Of a DNA stretch of 64,000 nucleotides, positions 1 through 13,000 are shown piece by piece (position 1 is the first letter of the stretch; every line of letters begins with the position of its first letter). Location: assembly GCA_037577475.1 (NCBI GenBank), contig CM075197.1:10278018-10342017 (forward strand), given 5' to 3'. The position numbers and the translations under genes were made by a program. Source of the DNA: Chaunax sp. Z400. Taxonomy: Eukaryota > Chordata > Actinopteri > Lophiiformes > Chaunacidae. Under the pieces are notes generated by a model. It had not been told where the DNA came from, made no database searches, and worked only from the letters and a program-made list of their open reading frames with translations.

Positions 1-156
1 AAATCTGTTGATGATTACTTCATTTGGAATATGGAAAAACTCCCCAGTATTATTTAAAATAATTATTTATAGTTCAGTATTTGCATGTGTAAGGCCAGTG
101 GAGCAGAGGCTTTCTTGAGAGTGGGGCAGACTTCAGCTTTCCATCCACTTTATTTT

Positions 157-3100
157 CTACCTAGCCCCCAAATTCTGTTTCTGTAGACTGAGTGATGTAA
201 AACTGGCCAATAAATCAGTCACCACGTCCACCTGTAAAAAACAAAAAACAAAAAAAAAAGCAAAAATGCATACAACCATGTCAAAGTTGGTAAAAATGAC
301 AGTAAATACATGCAAATCTAATGACACACACATTTAAACTATATTATGAATGTGAGAATATTCAATGAGTATGTAGGTCAAACCTGTTCTTTGGTGCATG
401 TGTGCTGCAGCTGTGTCGAAATGTGCTCCAGCCTCTCTTTAGCTTCACTCTGGCCCATTAAGTTCAGATACTCCCTCAGCATTTGAATAATCTGGGAAGG
501 GAAAGTCAGATATAAAAAAAGAAATCAGCAATACTATCTACCTTAACAATTAAATGTGCAGCTGCATCTGCTGATCTATCCAAAGGGCCGAGCCTTGCTT
601 CATTGTTTACCTGTGTGACTTCCCCTCTGAGGGTTTCCAAGCTGCGTGAATCTCCCTCCTGCAGAATGTTGAGCTTGGAGCGTGCTAGATGAAGAGGGGT
701 TCTGCCAGCTCGGTCAAGGGCGTCCACACGGGCTCCTTACACAGACAATAAAAGCACAAATCTCTCAGTTAAACACACTTACCAAATAGTTTCAAAGAAT
801 TTCCCAATTTTAATTGAATAATAGTTATATTCTATGTGTTTATTTGCCACATTTGCAATGCATGGTTATATTCTGAATGTGAATAAATTACATTTAGAAG
901 TCAATATAGAGGCTAGTTTCAGTCCTACACTGTATATAACTGTATTATAAATGAATGTTCTAAATTACTTTACTTACTTACTTAACTTTGAAATTATATC
1001 AAAGACAGAGAAAATACATATTTTGTATTGGCTGACAGGTAACCAATCGAATTATATACTGGGACACAGTTTACAGTTTAATCACCATCCTCAGACTTTG
1101 CTTATGGTAGCCTGCCTTCATATACAAGAAAGCAGGGTGACAACACCTTGGCTTTATATAATGGTAATAGTTAAACTCACTAATAACTGTTTTTTAAAAA
1201 GTAAAAACCTTCCTTGTGCATTATACCTTACCTATGCTCATTTAGAGCAACATACATCAAGTATACAGACCTGCCAACCTTGGGAAAATACAGTATTTTG
1301 AGTACTGTAGTACAATAGTGTGACTGTTCACATGCTTTCACACCACTTCACTTAACATGCAGTCATTTCACAACTCAATCATATCAAGTTATTCAACATA
1401 TAAATTGGCTAGGAAGAAAACAATGAAATCATATATTCTTTTTTGATGAAAAGACACATTAACACTTGGGACAGGCAGCTGTTTGTGGACATGTGTGAAC
1501 AATCTGACGTCAGTTCAGAGGAGGCTGAACCCCAGTTTAGACCTGTTTCTAAAATATCTGCACTGCACTGGGTTACATTATAATATAGAGTGAAAGTCAA
1601 AAGTTTCAGTACGCCTGCTTAAAGCTTTTTTTTAACAATTAATATTTGTATATGTGTGCTGAAACAACCTGATAACCTGAAGTCAATCATATTCAAATAT
1701 TTTACTAAAATGGAAATCATCTATTTTATGTATGCAAATGACAATTATTAATAAAATCCTATTTCTTGTATAGGATTTCCATGTTTTCCAATAATTAAAT
1801 AATTTGATTATTACATTAATTTATATAAGCACACATCATACGGGCATAACAAACATGAAGAGCTCTCCTATAATGGGAAACTGAGCAACCTAGAAGTCAA
1901 CACCTCAGTTGTCTTACCTCCTCTCAGCAACGTGGTGATTACAGGCACATGGTTGGTACAGGCCGCTGCAGGAACACGAGTTAAAACAGGCAAGATGAAA
2001 CACAGACTACGAGAATGAAACTGTTACCTGTTGCATACAAATACATCACTACTAAAATGCTGCTCTATGTTATTGCGCAGTACATCTGATGAATTGAACA
2101 TGTGCGAGCTTAAAGCAGCTGCACAGCTGTGTGTCAGAGACAAACCACCCTCATATGGATTACTGACCACTGTGCTACAGGTGTAAAGGGCTGTGGTGAT
2201 TGTTCTTTCTTACCCAGATGGAGGGGGGTATTTCCCAGACTGTCTCGCTGGTTGGGGTCAGCGCCGTGGCTCAACAACAACTGCACTACAGTCATAAAAA
2301 CAGATGTTTGAAGAAGAGGGACATTTAATAGATAAAATATCAACTGAAGTGTCACTGACTATAATAAAAGTGTACAACAAAGGGAAATATAGAAAAATCA
2401 ACCCTTGCAATAGAAAACAATAATTGGATGGAGGGACAAAATTTAGGAATAAAAGAAAAAAATTGGGGAAACTGATATGATAAACATGGTTAGTGGATGA
2501 CCTTCATCTGTGATTCCTACAAATAAACTCAAGGTCAGTGACAGAATTGCAAATGTGAGGTGTTCTGATCAACGATGCTACAATAGGATGGGTTGTTGCC
2601 ACCATGATGGCTTACTTCAAAAACAGCACGGTGTTCTCTGCACCCATCCCGCTGCATTAAACTGATTACCTATCATACTAAGTGAAAAAGAGAAAAGAAA
2701 GATGTCTGCACACTGTTAAGCTCCCAGAAATAATCTGGTAGATCTTCTTCAGATCAGGAAGCCTGAAGAAAATCTACCAGATCGAAATGTTGCTTTTGTT
2801 CTCAGAGAGATTAAAGATTATTTCTTTTCTTCGTTTTTGTCTTGTAGCTGCATTACTGTTGGATGTGCGCATACTAGTCCGCTATTTCCTACCATACTGT
2901 CGTGACATTCTAGTCATAGACCTACCGATGCTTTCGTTGCCATTGCAGGAAGAGAAATGAAGTGCTGTCCTTCCCTTGTCATCTGCTGCACAGGGGTCTA
3001 TGTCATCTTGCAGGAGCTTTCGAACTGGAAGGGCACACATTTATCAGCAAAACGCAGCCTCCAATCATCCTCTTACTCTACTTGCAGTGTTCATACCTGT

Positions 3101-5105
3101 GTCGATGTCATTGCTGTTTGCTGCCTCCCTCAGTCTTTTCACAGCTGTGGAGATACGACATTCAAAGTGACGAGCATGTAAATATGCTTTATGATTGCAT
3201 GAGATTAGAGCAACAAAGACATCATTCAGAATAGCGCAGGCACTTTCAAGTGGGCTACTTGTCCGAACAGTGACTGGTATTGCAGTTATAGTATGACATG
3301 TGGTTGGAAGCAAAATTGTTCAAACCCCCTGTTGTGTATTAGGTTATAACCAAATCAAACAAGAACAGTTTAAATAGCTCAATACAACAGATATTACAAT
3401 TTCCCCCAAATATAAGACAAGATGCTACTTTTAATGACTACTGTAGTCTCAAAATGATTCAACCTCTTCATGACAAACATCTCTAGTGTTTTATAGAGAC
3501 CCTTTAGCTGCTATGACCTGCTGTAAACACGATGCATATCCAGACACCAGCTTCTGGCAGCGTTCCTGAGGAATCTTAGCCCATTCCTCATGGACAAAGG
3601 CCTCCAGTTCTGTAATATTCCTTGGTTTATGTGCTGAAACCGCCTTCTTCAAATCCCACCAGAGATTCTCTATGGGATTCGAGTCAGGCGACTGTGACGG
3701 CCTCTAGAATGATCCAGGACTTCTTTTGAGACCAAGCCTTGGTAGACTTTGAGGTCTGTTTGGGATCATTGTCCTTTTGTAACGTCCAATGGTGTCCAAG
3801 CTTCAGCTTCCTCACAGATGATGAGATGTTTTCTTCTAGGATTTCCTGATACTTTATAGAATCCATCTTACCTTCTACAGGCTGCAGGTTAACAGTGACG
3901 GAGGAAGCAAAGCAGCCCCAGAGCTTCACTGAACCACCGCCATGCTTCACTGTAGGCAGGGTGATCTTTTCAGTATACGCTTCATTCTTCCTCCTCCAGA
4001 CATACTGCTGATCCATAGACCCCTAAAGTTACAGCTTTGTTTCATCACTTCACAGAACAGCATCCCAAAACTTCTGTGTCTTATCTGGATGGTTCTGAGA
4101 CTTTTCTTGTGCTTTTGGGTCAGCAGTGGTGAACGACTTGGGAGTTCATAAAGGGAGCCTTTATGTAAGTCACTTTTGGACTCTACTGCTAAAGTAAGTC
4201 TATGTAGGTTGGCTCAGTGTTTTTAACAGCAGCTGATTTGTAAACGTGATCTTATGAGGGATGATATTCAGGGGGTTGAATCATTTTGAGACTCCAGTAG
4301 TCAGTAAAAGTAGCATTTTGTGTTGAATGTAGAGAGAAAAAATCTAGAAATCTGTTGTATTGATCTATTCAAACTGATCTTGTGTGATTTGGTTTTCCCA
4401 AACAGCTGATAAATAGTATACTTAAGCAATAAACCTAATATATAATGGGGATTGATATGATTGTGCTTCCAACTGTATCTTAAATGCTGTCTTCTGTTAT
4501 TCACTGCATACCCTGTGACAGAACTTTATTACCTTAATCTGTTTGATAAAGAAAGTCCATTTATCATTTTTGTTTGAAAGTACCATACCTAGAACATATA
4601 TATATATATATATATAATGTACAAATATTATAACACATACTAACATTAGCTTTGTAGCTAAAATGACCAATGCAGACGTCATGTTTACTCTGAGAATGAA
4701 GAGATGAAACAGTCCCTCACCATAAATGTCTTTACCAATAGGACCGAGGCTCCGCACCACTCGGTGTTGTCGCCTGGCCCTGCTCCCCGTCATCTTCCCC
4801 AGCTTACTCGTCACACCACCGGCGCCAAGCTCCGCTCGTCCCGGCTCCCACAACAAGTGCAGGTACCTGAGTTCTTTGTCGTCTCTCTGTCCCACTCTAC
4901 CCAGCACCACTTTACCCTCCCCAGTGCCGCTTATCCCGAACCCGACAGCGGCGGTACCCCCGTCGTCCATCCCCTGCACGTCACCCTGCTGCTCTCTGCC
5001 CAACGCTCCCCGGGTGTCACCCTCGGCTCCGGGCTCCACCATGTACTCCCCCTCGGAGCTGGATCGGTCATTATCCGGGGCAACGATTTGGCTCCAGCCG
5101 TCCAT
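157..5105 (-). CDS. ankrd54: Ankyrin repeat domain-containing protein 54 (ANKRD54/Liar)
   Basis: Eight coding exons, in transcription order: 5105-4721, 3144-3097, 3024-2926, 2285-2214, 1965-1918, 735-611, 491-384, 231-157. They sum to 960 nt (319 aa plus stop), all junctions are GT-AG and the phases close. Exon 1 gives an acidic, serine-rich N-terminus with SSSEGEY, then a basic stretch (SRARRQHRVVRSLGPIGKD) that sits where the mammalian protein has its nuclear localisation signal. Exons 2-6 encode four ankyrin repeats (about residues 130-255), with clear GRTALHF, DSLGNTPLHLAACTNHVPV and DRAGRTPLHLARSKLNILQ motifs. A helical tail (IIQMLREYLNLMGQ) follows, then a conserved end (VDVVTDLLASFTSLSLQ). 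In mammals ANKRD54 is a nucleo-cytoplasmic shuttling adaptor that affects localisation of LYN and BTK kinases; that role is taken from the family. Intron 1 carries a Tc1 transposon relic. A possible poly(A) signal (AATAAA on the minus strand) is at 149-154, immediately after the stop. Confidence 0.96.
3304..4472 (-). mobile_element. Tc1-family DNA transposon relic (broken transposase)
   Basis: The ends are inverted: TTGGAAGCAAAATTGTTCAA at 3304-3323 and its imperfect complement ending at 4472 (TTGTGCTTCCAA, 4461-4472). Between them, on the minus strand, is the C-terminal half of a Tc1-type DDE transposase. It includes the KHGGGSVKLWGCFA motif, the second catalytic Asp region (LQKDNDPKQTSKSTKAW, 3684-4016) and, in a shifted frame around 3480-3690, the typical ESNPIENLWWDLKKAV segment containing the third acidic residue. 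The frame is interrupted near 3684-3710 and the N-terminal DNA-binding part is not intact, so the copy is dead. It lies within ankrd54 intron 1 in the same orientation as the gene. Confidence 0.88.
4593..4615. repeat. (TA)n microsatellite
   Basis: An uninterrupted run of about ten TA units in ankrd54 intron 1, just beyond the Tc1 relic. Confidence 0.9.
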
Positions 5106-5540
5106 ACTTTATGGAGACATATGGATGCTGTGTTGATACTGCACACGTTGCAGACGATCCTCGCTACTGCCAGTGCAAACAGGAAATAAAGCAGGCATTA
5201 ATGTCGGGAGATAGCTCTGAATGTGGCATCCGCTCCGCCAGCGACGCCTGGAACCATTGCACGGCGAGTCAACTCAAGAGTTCCAGCCCGTAATGACTCC
5301 CCATCCTGGGTGATTGACAGTATTTTGGTGGAAACACTCGACAACAGTAAAATGTCCCCTTACTTCACATTTTCCATTTCAACGGGTAGTAGTAAAAGGC
5401 ACACCCATTGTCCAGTCAGCAGCTTCAGAGAGGTGATGACCAATCAGATTACGTGTTGTTCGTTAGCTTCCGTCCAATAGGACATACGCAACCTGGTAGC
5501 CAATGAAATGGCCCCAGTGTTGTGCACAATTTTCCGCACA
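5106..5540 (-). promoter_or_regulatory. ankrd54 upstream region with three CCAAT boxes
   Basis: The region immediately upstream of the ankrd54 start codon is more GC-rich than the flanks and contains three CCAAT pentamers on the plus strand, at 5440-5444, 5474-5478 and 5500-5504, spaced about 30 bp apart. CCAAT boxes work in either orientation, so this is a plausible TATA-less promoter. No plus-strand gene begins here that I can recognise. Transcription start is not determined. Confidence 0.45.
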
Positions 5541-6343
5541 TGCGCATTATGAAGAATCTAATATTCCACTTGTTTTATTAAGATTAAAAAAAAGTCTGTA
5601 TTTCCTTATTTGATATGATTTTGATCAAGAAACACAAGGTAAAATGTATAATGCATTATACATTATGAGACACCCACCCTCCACCTATACAGCTTCATAT
5701 AATATAGATTTCCATGATATGAAAATGGCACACACACACACACACACACCCACACACACACACACCCACACACACACACTCAACAAAAATCAAACATCTG
5801 GCTTTACTTAATTTTTTCAGAATTTGTTAGTCAGCACTTATACTTTGCCGAGACAATCTATCCACACCAGGTGTGGCAAGATGCTGATAAAGCAACATGA
5901 TTACTGCTGATGTGTGCAACACAGAAGTGTTCATTTATTTACAAGCGTTTAAATTCTGTGGAGTGTAATAAAGGAGATTTTAAGTGACAAAGTGCCTCTA
6001 CAGTGATAAACATGATACCCCATCTATTACTGGACAACTTCATGTCTTCCAACTTTTAAGGATAATTCAAATCAAAAAAGGAAAATTGCTCTTTGGTTGA
6101 AATAGTCAAGGGACATTTTCATTTGGTGTGTTGAAGTGTTGAAAGTAGTAACTGCTTTATTTCAAGGGGCCACAACCCAAATAGGTTGGGAAGCACTGAT
6201 CTGTAAGACGGCATTTGGTCAAGAAGATTTGGTCTTGCTTAATGATTATGGGTGGTTGAGGTAGCAAGTCTGAGGTAGAAAGTCTTAGCAACTTAAACAA
6301 CATTGCTTCAACGCACTAGAGTAAACCAATCAGAAGTCAAGTT
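5541..6343. other. Intergenic spacer between ankrd54 and foxred2
   Basis: AT-rich sequence with a (CA)n microsatellite and no open frame of interest. The right-hand end will contain the foxred2 3' UTR, because the foxred2 stop is at 6344-6346 on the minus strand. Confidence 0.6.
5729..5779. repeat. (CA)n microsatellite
   Basis: About 50 bp of CA dinucleotides with two CCC interruptions, in the ankrd54-foxred2 spacer. Confidence 0.95.
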
Positions 6344-9300
6344 TCAGTCCTGATGATACAGAGGCGCCAGCTTGTGCCAGGTAGTTGGGGAATGCAAGTC
6401 AGCCCCTGATTTGCCTGCATCTTCTTCAGTGGGCATCATCACAGTGTCATGAACCTGCTGCCGCAGCTGGTTGTTAGGGGTGACACCCTGCTGCCTCAAG
6501 TATCCTTGCTGACAGAACAGCGGTGGCTTGCGGTGGGTAAGAGACGAACGGAAGCAAGATTCTAGAAAACATGAGAAAACACAGGAACGAGTCAGGAGAT
6601 AAAATGGTACTGAAGTTCATAGACATCTGCACTCAATCACAGAGGACAAGAACAAATGCTGCTGCTCTGTTCTCTATTGTTTAGAAATGTTGTCAGTAAT
6701 GTTAACCTTTAAGATGCAATTCCCCAGACTGCTGTTAGAAAATACCTCAGAACAGAAATAATTCAGATTCTAACTCCAGAGTTTTAGAGCACTCATCCTC
6801 ACAGCATACAGTCACAAAAACAATGTGTTGTAGTTAATGTGTTGTAGTGGACATCTCATTAATGTGTGATTCAACGTACAACTAGAAAATATGTGTCCAG
6901 GCACACAGATGCCCTGGAAAAACTCACTCTGTGCTGATGTGGATAGACCATGACCTCTATCATAGGTGAATGTGAGCAAACAACAGACAACAGACATTAA
7001 AGTCACTTGATTTAAAAAATGTCTAAAAATCTTAAAATAAGCAAAATGATTACTACTACTACTACTAAGTACTAAAAAAGTAGCACCAGGTACTTTTTAT
7101 CCAATGGAAAACGCAAAAAAGGCGAGTCGAGTCGAGTCGGTGCTACGCAGTGGAAATGGGGCTTTTATTCATGACGGGGGATAATTAGAGTCAAAGTTGT
7201 TCAGTCCCCATTTTTCCCTTCTCCCTTTCTGTTGCTGAACACATTTTCTGAGCAGAATTATTCCAGATCAGTTTCAAGGTGCCACGTTACCAGCATAGAA
7301 GGCCCTGAGGTCAGTCTGCACACAGTGCTCTAGGAAACGCCTCAGTGGCTGGATATGGGATTTGGGAGTCTCCCATTCTGCGAGGAAGTCCTCAATCACG
7401 TGATGAATCGCCTTGGGCCTTGGTAGAGGCCAGCCACGGGGACGCAGTCTCATGTCTTCCTCTGGAAAAAAAGAAGAAGAAAATTGTTAACTTTTAACTT
7501 AACTTGCGTTAACTTTAACTCCGCACAGGTCAAGTTGCACTTTACATCATTTCTATCCAGACACACTCATGCAATATGCAGGGTTCCCATTGGTCCTTGA
7601 AATCTTTGAACATTTGTGAGTTTGAGGTAAAAAAAAAAAATTTAAAAAAAATCAAGGTCTTGAAAGATGTTGAAATTAGACATAAATGGACATGGGTCAT
7701 TGAAAGTGCTTGAGTTCAACATTATATATTTTGTGCAAGAATTGAAATTGAAACTTTTATAATATACTTTTTTTAACTCAACGTTAGTAAGTGCAGTGCC
7801 TGTTGTCTTCATGTGTGCCTCTGGCAGTTGCATCATTGTTTCATGTGTGGAATGATGCAGGTGAGGACAAGCAAGGGAGAAAGCTAATGGTAAGAGAACC
7901 TGGAAAAAAATAAATTCCAGGACTCCTGGCACACCAAAAATATATATACAACAGCTGGTTTGTCTGTAACACAGCACAACTGAAAGGTGTTGTGCTTCGG
8001 TAAAGCCTGCAAAGTTCTCATTTAAAAAAATTGGAACCAAACCTGATCTGTGGCTCAAACTATGTCATGTTGGGTCCTTGAATTTCAGGGAGCTGGGCCT
8101 GCAAAGCCTTTGTTAAGAAGCCATGGGAAGCTAGAGAATATATACGCGTGTAGCTTTTAGCAAATTGAAGTCGTCACTATATTGACATGTAAAAATGTCC
8201 ATGCTGTCTTCAAATAGAGACTAGGACTGACGGAGAGCTTCGCCACATGGTGCAGTCGCCTGAAGCTCAATGTCAGCAGAACCGGTGAGCTTGTGATGGT
8301 ACTGTAATGCTTCAAATATGCTCCTGCAAAGAAGCAACAGATTCTACAATTTGCTGCTCAGACATCTTCAATACGGTCACAATATCCCCTTCTGTTCCCG
8401 AAGCATTGGGTGAGAAGAAAAACGCTTTTCGAGAACGTCAGGACGTTGTTTGGACATTATGACCTTTGGATATGAAATGTCATCATTTTATTATATTAGA
8501 CATTTGTGTGAAATTTTAACTGACCTGACTAAGTTGAGTTGGAGATAAAAAAAAGTGTTTTGAGGTCACAGCAGCCTTCAACCACATTTCAATCATCCCT
8601 GCCTCCAAACAGACATTTGTGCCAAATTTGAAGAAGCTTCAAAGCATTCAGGGATGTGATATCACGATTACAGACATACATATACAAATGTTGTACAAAT
8701 GGACTGACAACCTGAAAACCTTTTTTTTTTTTTTATGGTAGCAGCATTTCTACTCACCTGTAGGAAGTGTGTCAAAGTAGTATAAAACAGGGTGGAGAAA
8801 GTTTGATGACCAAGCCTTGGTCCAGTCAGTTTGAGCCCGATTCTTCCCTAGATAGTCTATCTTCTTATTCTTCCCATACTGCAAGACCATAATTATCATT
8901 CCATGGTTTGAGACCTCATGGCCTGAGATAGTGGTGAAATGAGGCAAAGCCTGGACAGGAAACTCCTCCACGTATTCACAGTGGGTGCTTAGAGTCAAAG
9001 AGAGAAGAAAGGACAACCAGAGAAAGAATGAGCAGAAAGCTGGAGTTATTTTATTGTGAAAAGGTCAGGTCATGTATTTTCCACCAACATAACATCTGTG
9101 GAGAGCAGAATTCTATGTAATGATTATAAACAGGGAGAGATACTGATGACATAGGATCTGGCATTAGATTTGTTAGAATTACCGCGCTGAATAACAGTTC
9201 ATGTACTGAGTTCCTTTTACACAAATCCATAAGGCAAAGTATGTCAAATGTATTTTAGAATGTAAAATATATTTATCTAAATGATGTCATATAGAAAATG

Positions 9301-9979
9301 ATTTCTCACTGAGGATTTAACACCCTTGGCATCCAACCACTGCCCTTTCATATTATTTAAAGGAGCCAGTTTAGATGGATTGGGCTTTTAATGGCTCCTG
9401 GCCAGTTGCCACATCTAACTGAGAGGAGACTCACATGCAGCAGCAGGACATCTCAGAGGATTTACGTATCCCAGTGACCTGACAGTGTGATCAGACATTT
9501 TAACTGAACAGGAATGGATGGATGACTTGAGCTCAGCAGCATGACAGCAGGCAGATGTCATGAACGAACGAAACGGCGCTGAAAAAAGCGAGTTATCGCC
9601 GGTGAAGACAAGATAACGCGTTCTTACCCTCGAAGAAGTACAACGTCCACGAGCAACTCAAACATTTGGTAGATCCCAGAGGACTCGCTGATGCGCTTCA
9701 GGATCCAAGATTGCAGCTGCGTTGTCAACAGCTTAGACGACGTCCATGGGTTGTTATGGTAACGCTGTTCAAGCACACGATGTACAGCTCGCGCTGTAGC
9801 AGAAAATCCAGACAGGTAACTTTTAATATCACCTTGAATATTTGTAAGATTGAAAAAAAGGGGCTGTTGTTTAATGTTTTATTGCACAGGTTTAATTTGT
9901 CTGAATTCACCCATGTAATTCAAAGTACATGGTCCACATGTATTACTGACAACATGTACTGCAGATGGAATCAGACCAT

Positions 9980-10020
<41 letters not shown>

Positions 10021-13000
10021 CTTTATTTATATGGCACTTTTCAATACAAAGTTACAAAGTGCTTCACAAAGTTAAAACAATGGGTTAAAACAATTTATCA
10101 TGCACATAAAGTTAAAATGCAGAGATAACATATAGACCCTCAAAACAAACAAGGGTTACATGTGGAAGAAAAAGTGAGAGTTGTCGTGTGATGGACTCTC
10201 ACCTGTATAACGGAAACCATGGATGAAGCCGCCTGCAGACAAGCGGTAGTCTCTGGAGTGAGCAGCGGTTCCCAGCACAAACAAGCCGGGTGTGTTCGTC
10301 CCTTCATACCAGGCTGTCAACGCTGGCAGCCTCCCTTTAGCATTTCCACTGTTCGGAGGGCAGGCAGATCTAAGGAGATTTATGTTGTTTTTTTAAAGAA
10401 ATTAGGACATTATATGAATAGAACAGCTTGATGCCTACACCTACAAAAGCAACTTACAACCATTATACATAAAACGAGCAATTAGAATAGCACACAATGT
10501 AGGATATCACAAACATAAGAACACATGTTTTACAGCTCATGGATCTAGTCAAATTTAAAACTGCACAAGTCATGTTGATGGCAGGACAACATTCACTTAC
10601 AGGCAATACAGCATTCAAAAAATGTTATGTTGAAAGAGAGGTGGGTCTAATTTGAGAGGAGAGCTTATCTTAAAAAACAACCATTGTGTTCGTACAACGG
10701 CGAGGAATATGTGTGTTTCCATCTGTGAGGTGACTTTGTGGAATGGTCTGGATGTGGAGTTAAAACAAACTACAAAAAGAAATCAGTGCAAAAAGATGTA
10801 GAAAAACAACATCTTTAAAAGGTACATGGATGACGAAGGGTTGTGTGACACTGGGGGAATGTTTTGGGTTGTAAACATATTGCGGATAATTGTACAAATG
10901 TTATCTGATTTAATGGAGGAATAGTGAGAAAGGGGTAGGAATACAGAATCTACTCCTTTTCGAACACTGTCATTGTTGTATTATTCTTTTCCTTCTTTAT
11001 GTTTTTTCTTCTTTTCTCTTATCCATGTTCAAAATAAATAAATGTCATTCGTATGATACAAGAGAGGGCCATTCGTTGACAGGATAGTATGTAACTTACC
11101 ATTAATGTACGGACATCGATCATTACAATAAGTCTATTGTGTTAAATGAAAATATACCTTTCAAATATGCTGAAGTTGAATCGGAATCCAAGGCATCGAA
11201 TCACACGGTCGTAGGGCTTCCTTATAGAGAAGTTGTCGACGTGATACCCTGGCAGCTCCTCTCCCGTCACATCAGAGCTGTTCTTCCCTTTCTGGTCTCG
11301 TAAATACTTCTTCACAGCCACGTAGAGCTTCTTCTTCTTCATTTGGCCTGATTTCATGCCTTGTTCCTTCAGTTGAGTGATGGCTATTTTATCCAGTTTT
11401 ATCTCTGCCACCCCATCAAGGGACTTCAGCTGGTATGTGTCTAGTACGTCATTATTCACAGCTCTGAAACAACAACAACAACAACAACAGGTGGTGAAAC
11501 TGATAGCTGATAGCTCCAATGCAGAAATGAAAATGACATAAAGTATGCTAATCATCAGTGGAGAACAACCAAGGCTACTTGTACTACTGGGTATTTCTGC
11601 AGCTGCCAAGGGGTATGTGAAAATCTGTAGTTGCTCAAATAGTAATATTAATAATAAATAATAATAACAAGTAATAAATGGTGAAACAGTTAAAGTAATG
11701 ATTAATAGTTTTAAACAGTTATCTAATAGTAACATAGGGTTAAAATAGCCAACTAAAATGAGTTATTCCTCACTCTTTGGATCTTTAATCATCTCATTGC
11801 TGTCAGTACACAGCTTCTAGAGGTCCATTACTTTATAAACCTTGCTTTATTTTCTATTTGTTTTCTTATTATTTTATTTATTGACCTATTCATGTACTCA
11901 CATTTCATTTCCCTCTTTTTCTTGAACACATAGCCTGACATCCATCTTATTTCTGACATACTCCAGGGTTGAAATACCTCCTGTACTCTTAATGCCGTCT
12001 TGTTCACGGCGGTTAGTGGGGGTAAAAGTTGTAGGGTTCCAGATTATGTTAATTCCTTTCAAATAAATGTACATTAAAAGTAATGTTGAAAAAAAATAAA
12101 TGTACTCAGCAGAATTTTCGTATTTGTGTTAATAATAATAATAATAATGTTGCTTATACTGAACAGACAAACAGTGCTTGTAACGATGAATCATTCCTAC
12201 TGAGCTTTCTACAAATTTGTCTTCACTCCGTTAAAATCAATAAAAATATTTTTTAGGGGGGAAAAATCTATTAAATAAATAGTTGAAACAGCTACAAGTA
12301 ATACATGCTTGCAGCAAAAAAACTGGTGGCTACACGTTGGAAGCCTCCTCACTCCCTCTCTTTTCGTGCTTGGATTCTGGTATACTTGGACATTGTGTAC
12401 TTAGAGCTGTCCACTGCCCGAGTTCACGAAGCGAAGGAATCTGTCATAGAGACTTGCCAATCACTTTCAACTGACCTCCAAAGAAAAATGTCCTTTCTTA
12501 AATAAAGGAATTTATCTTTAAGGGACTGGATCCAGGGTTTATGGTGGGTGGGAGTTATCTGGGGTGTTTTTTTTAAATTTAATTTAAAAAAAATTTAATT
12601 TAATTTAATTTATTTATTTATTTATTTTTTATTTAATTCAATTTTTTTATTTAATCTTATTTAATTTTTATTTTTTATTTCTATTAATTGCATTATTTAT
12701 TTACTGTCTAGGTTATTTTATTTCCTTTTGTAATTGTCATACTGTTATACTGTTTGTACTTTTGTATTCAATAAATAAATAAAAAGTTGATCACAAAAAA
12801 AAGTAATGCATGCTTGAAATGCATTGCTAAAGGTGATTAGATAAATTGTCAAAATAGTTAACTAAATAATAATAAATCAATAGTTTAAATAGGTAGCTAA
12901 AAGACATTCGGTGAATGTAAGAAATAAATGTTTGAAACGCTTAGCTAAAAATAAAAATGAATGGTTAATAGATGTCTAAATGTAATAAAAGGTTGGAATA

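Noticed and set aside
951..1301. 116-codon plus-strand frame in ankrd54 intron 5
   Set aside because: AT-rich composition, no domain, antisense in an intron; likely chance.
4704..5189. Long plus-strand frames (161 and 136 codons) across 4704-5189
   Set aside because: They are the complement of ankrd54 exon 1, whose minus-strand translation aligns with the family and splices in phase.
11142..11735. 197-codon minus-strand frame
   Set aside because: Only 11463-11158 is coding (foxred2 exon 4). The rest is read-through into the intron, including the (AAC)n repeat.
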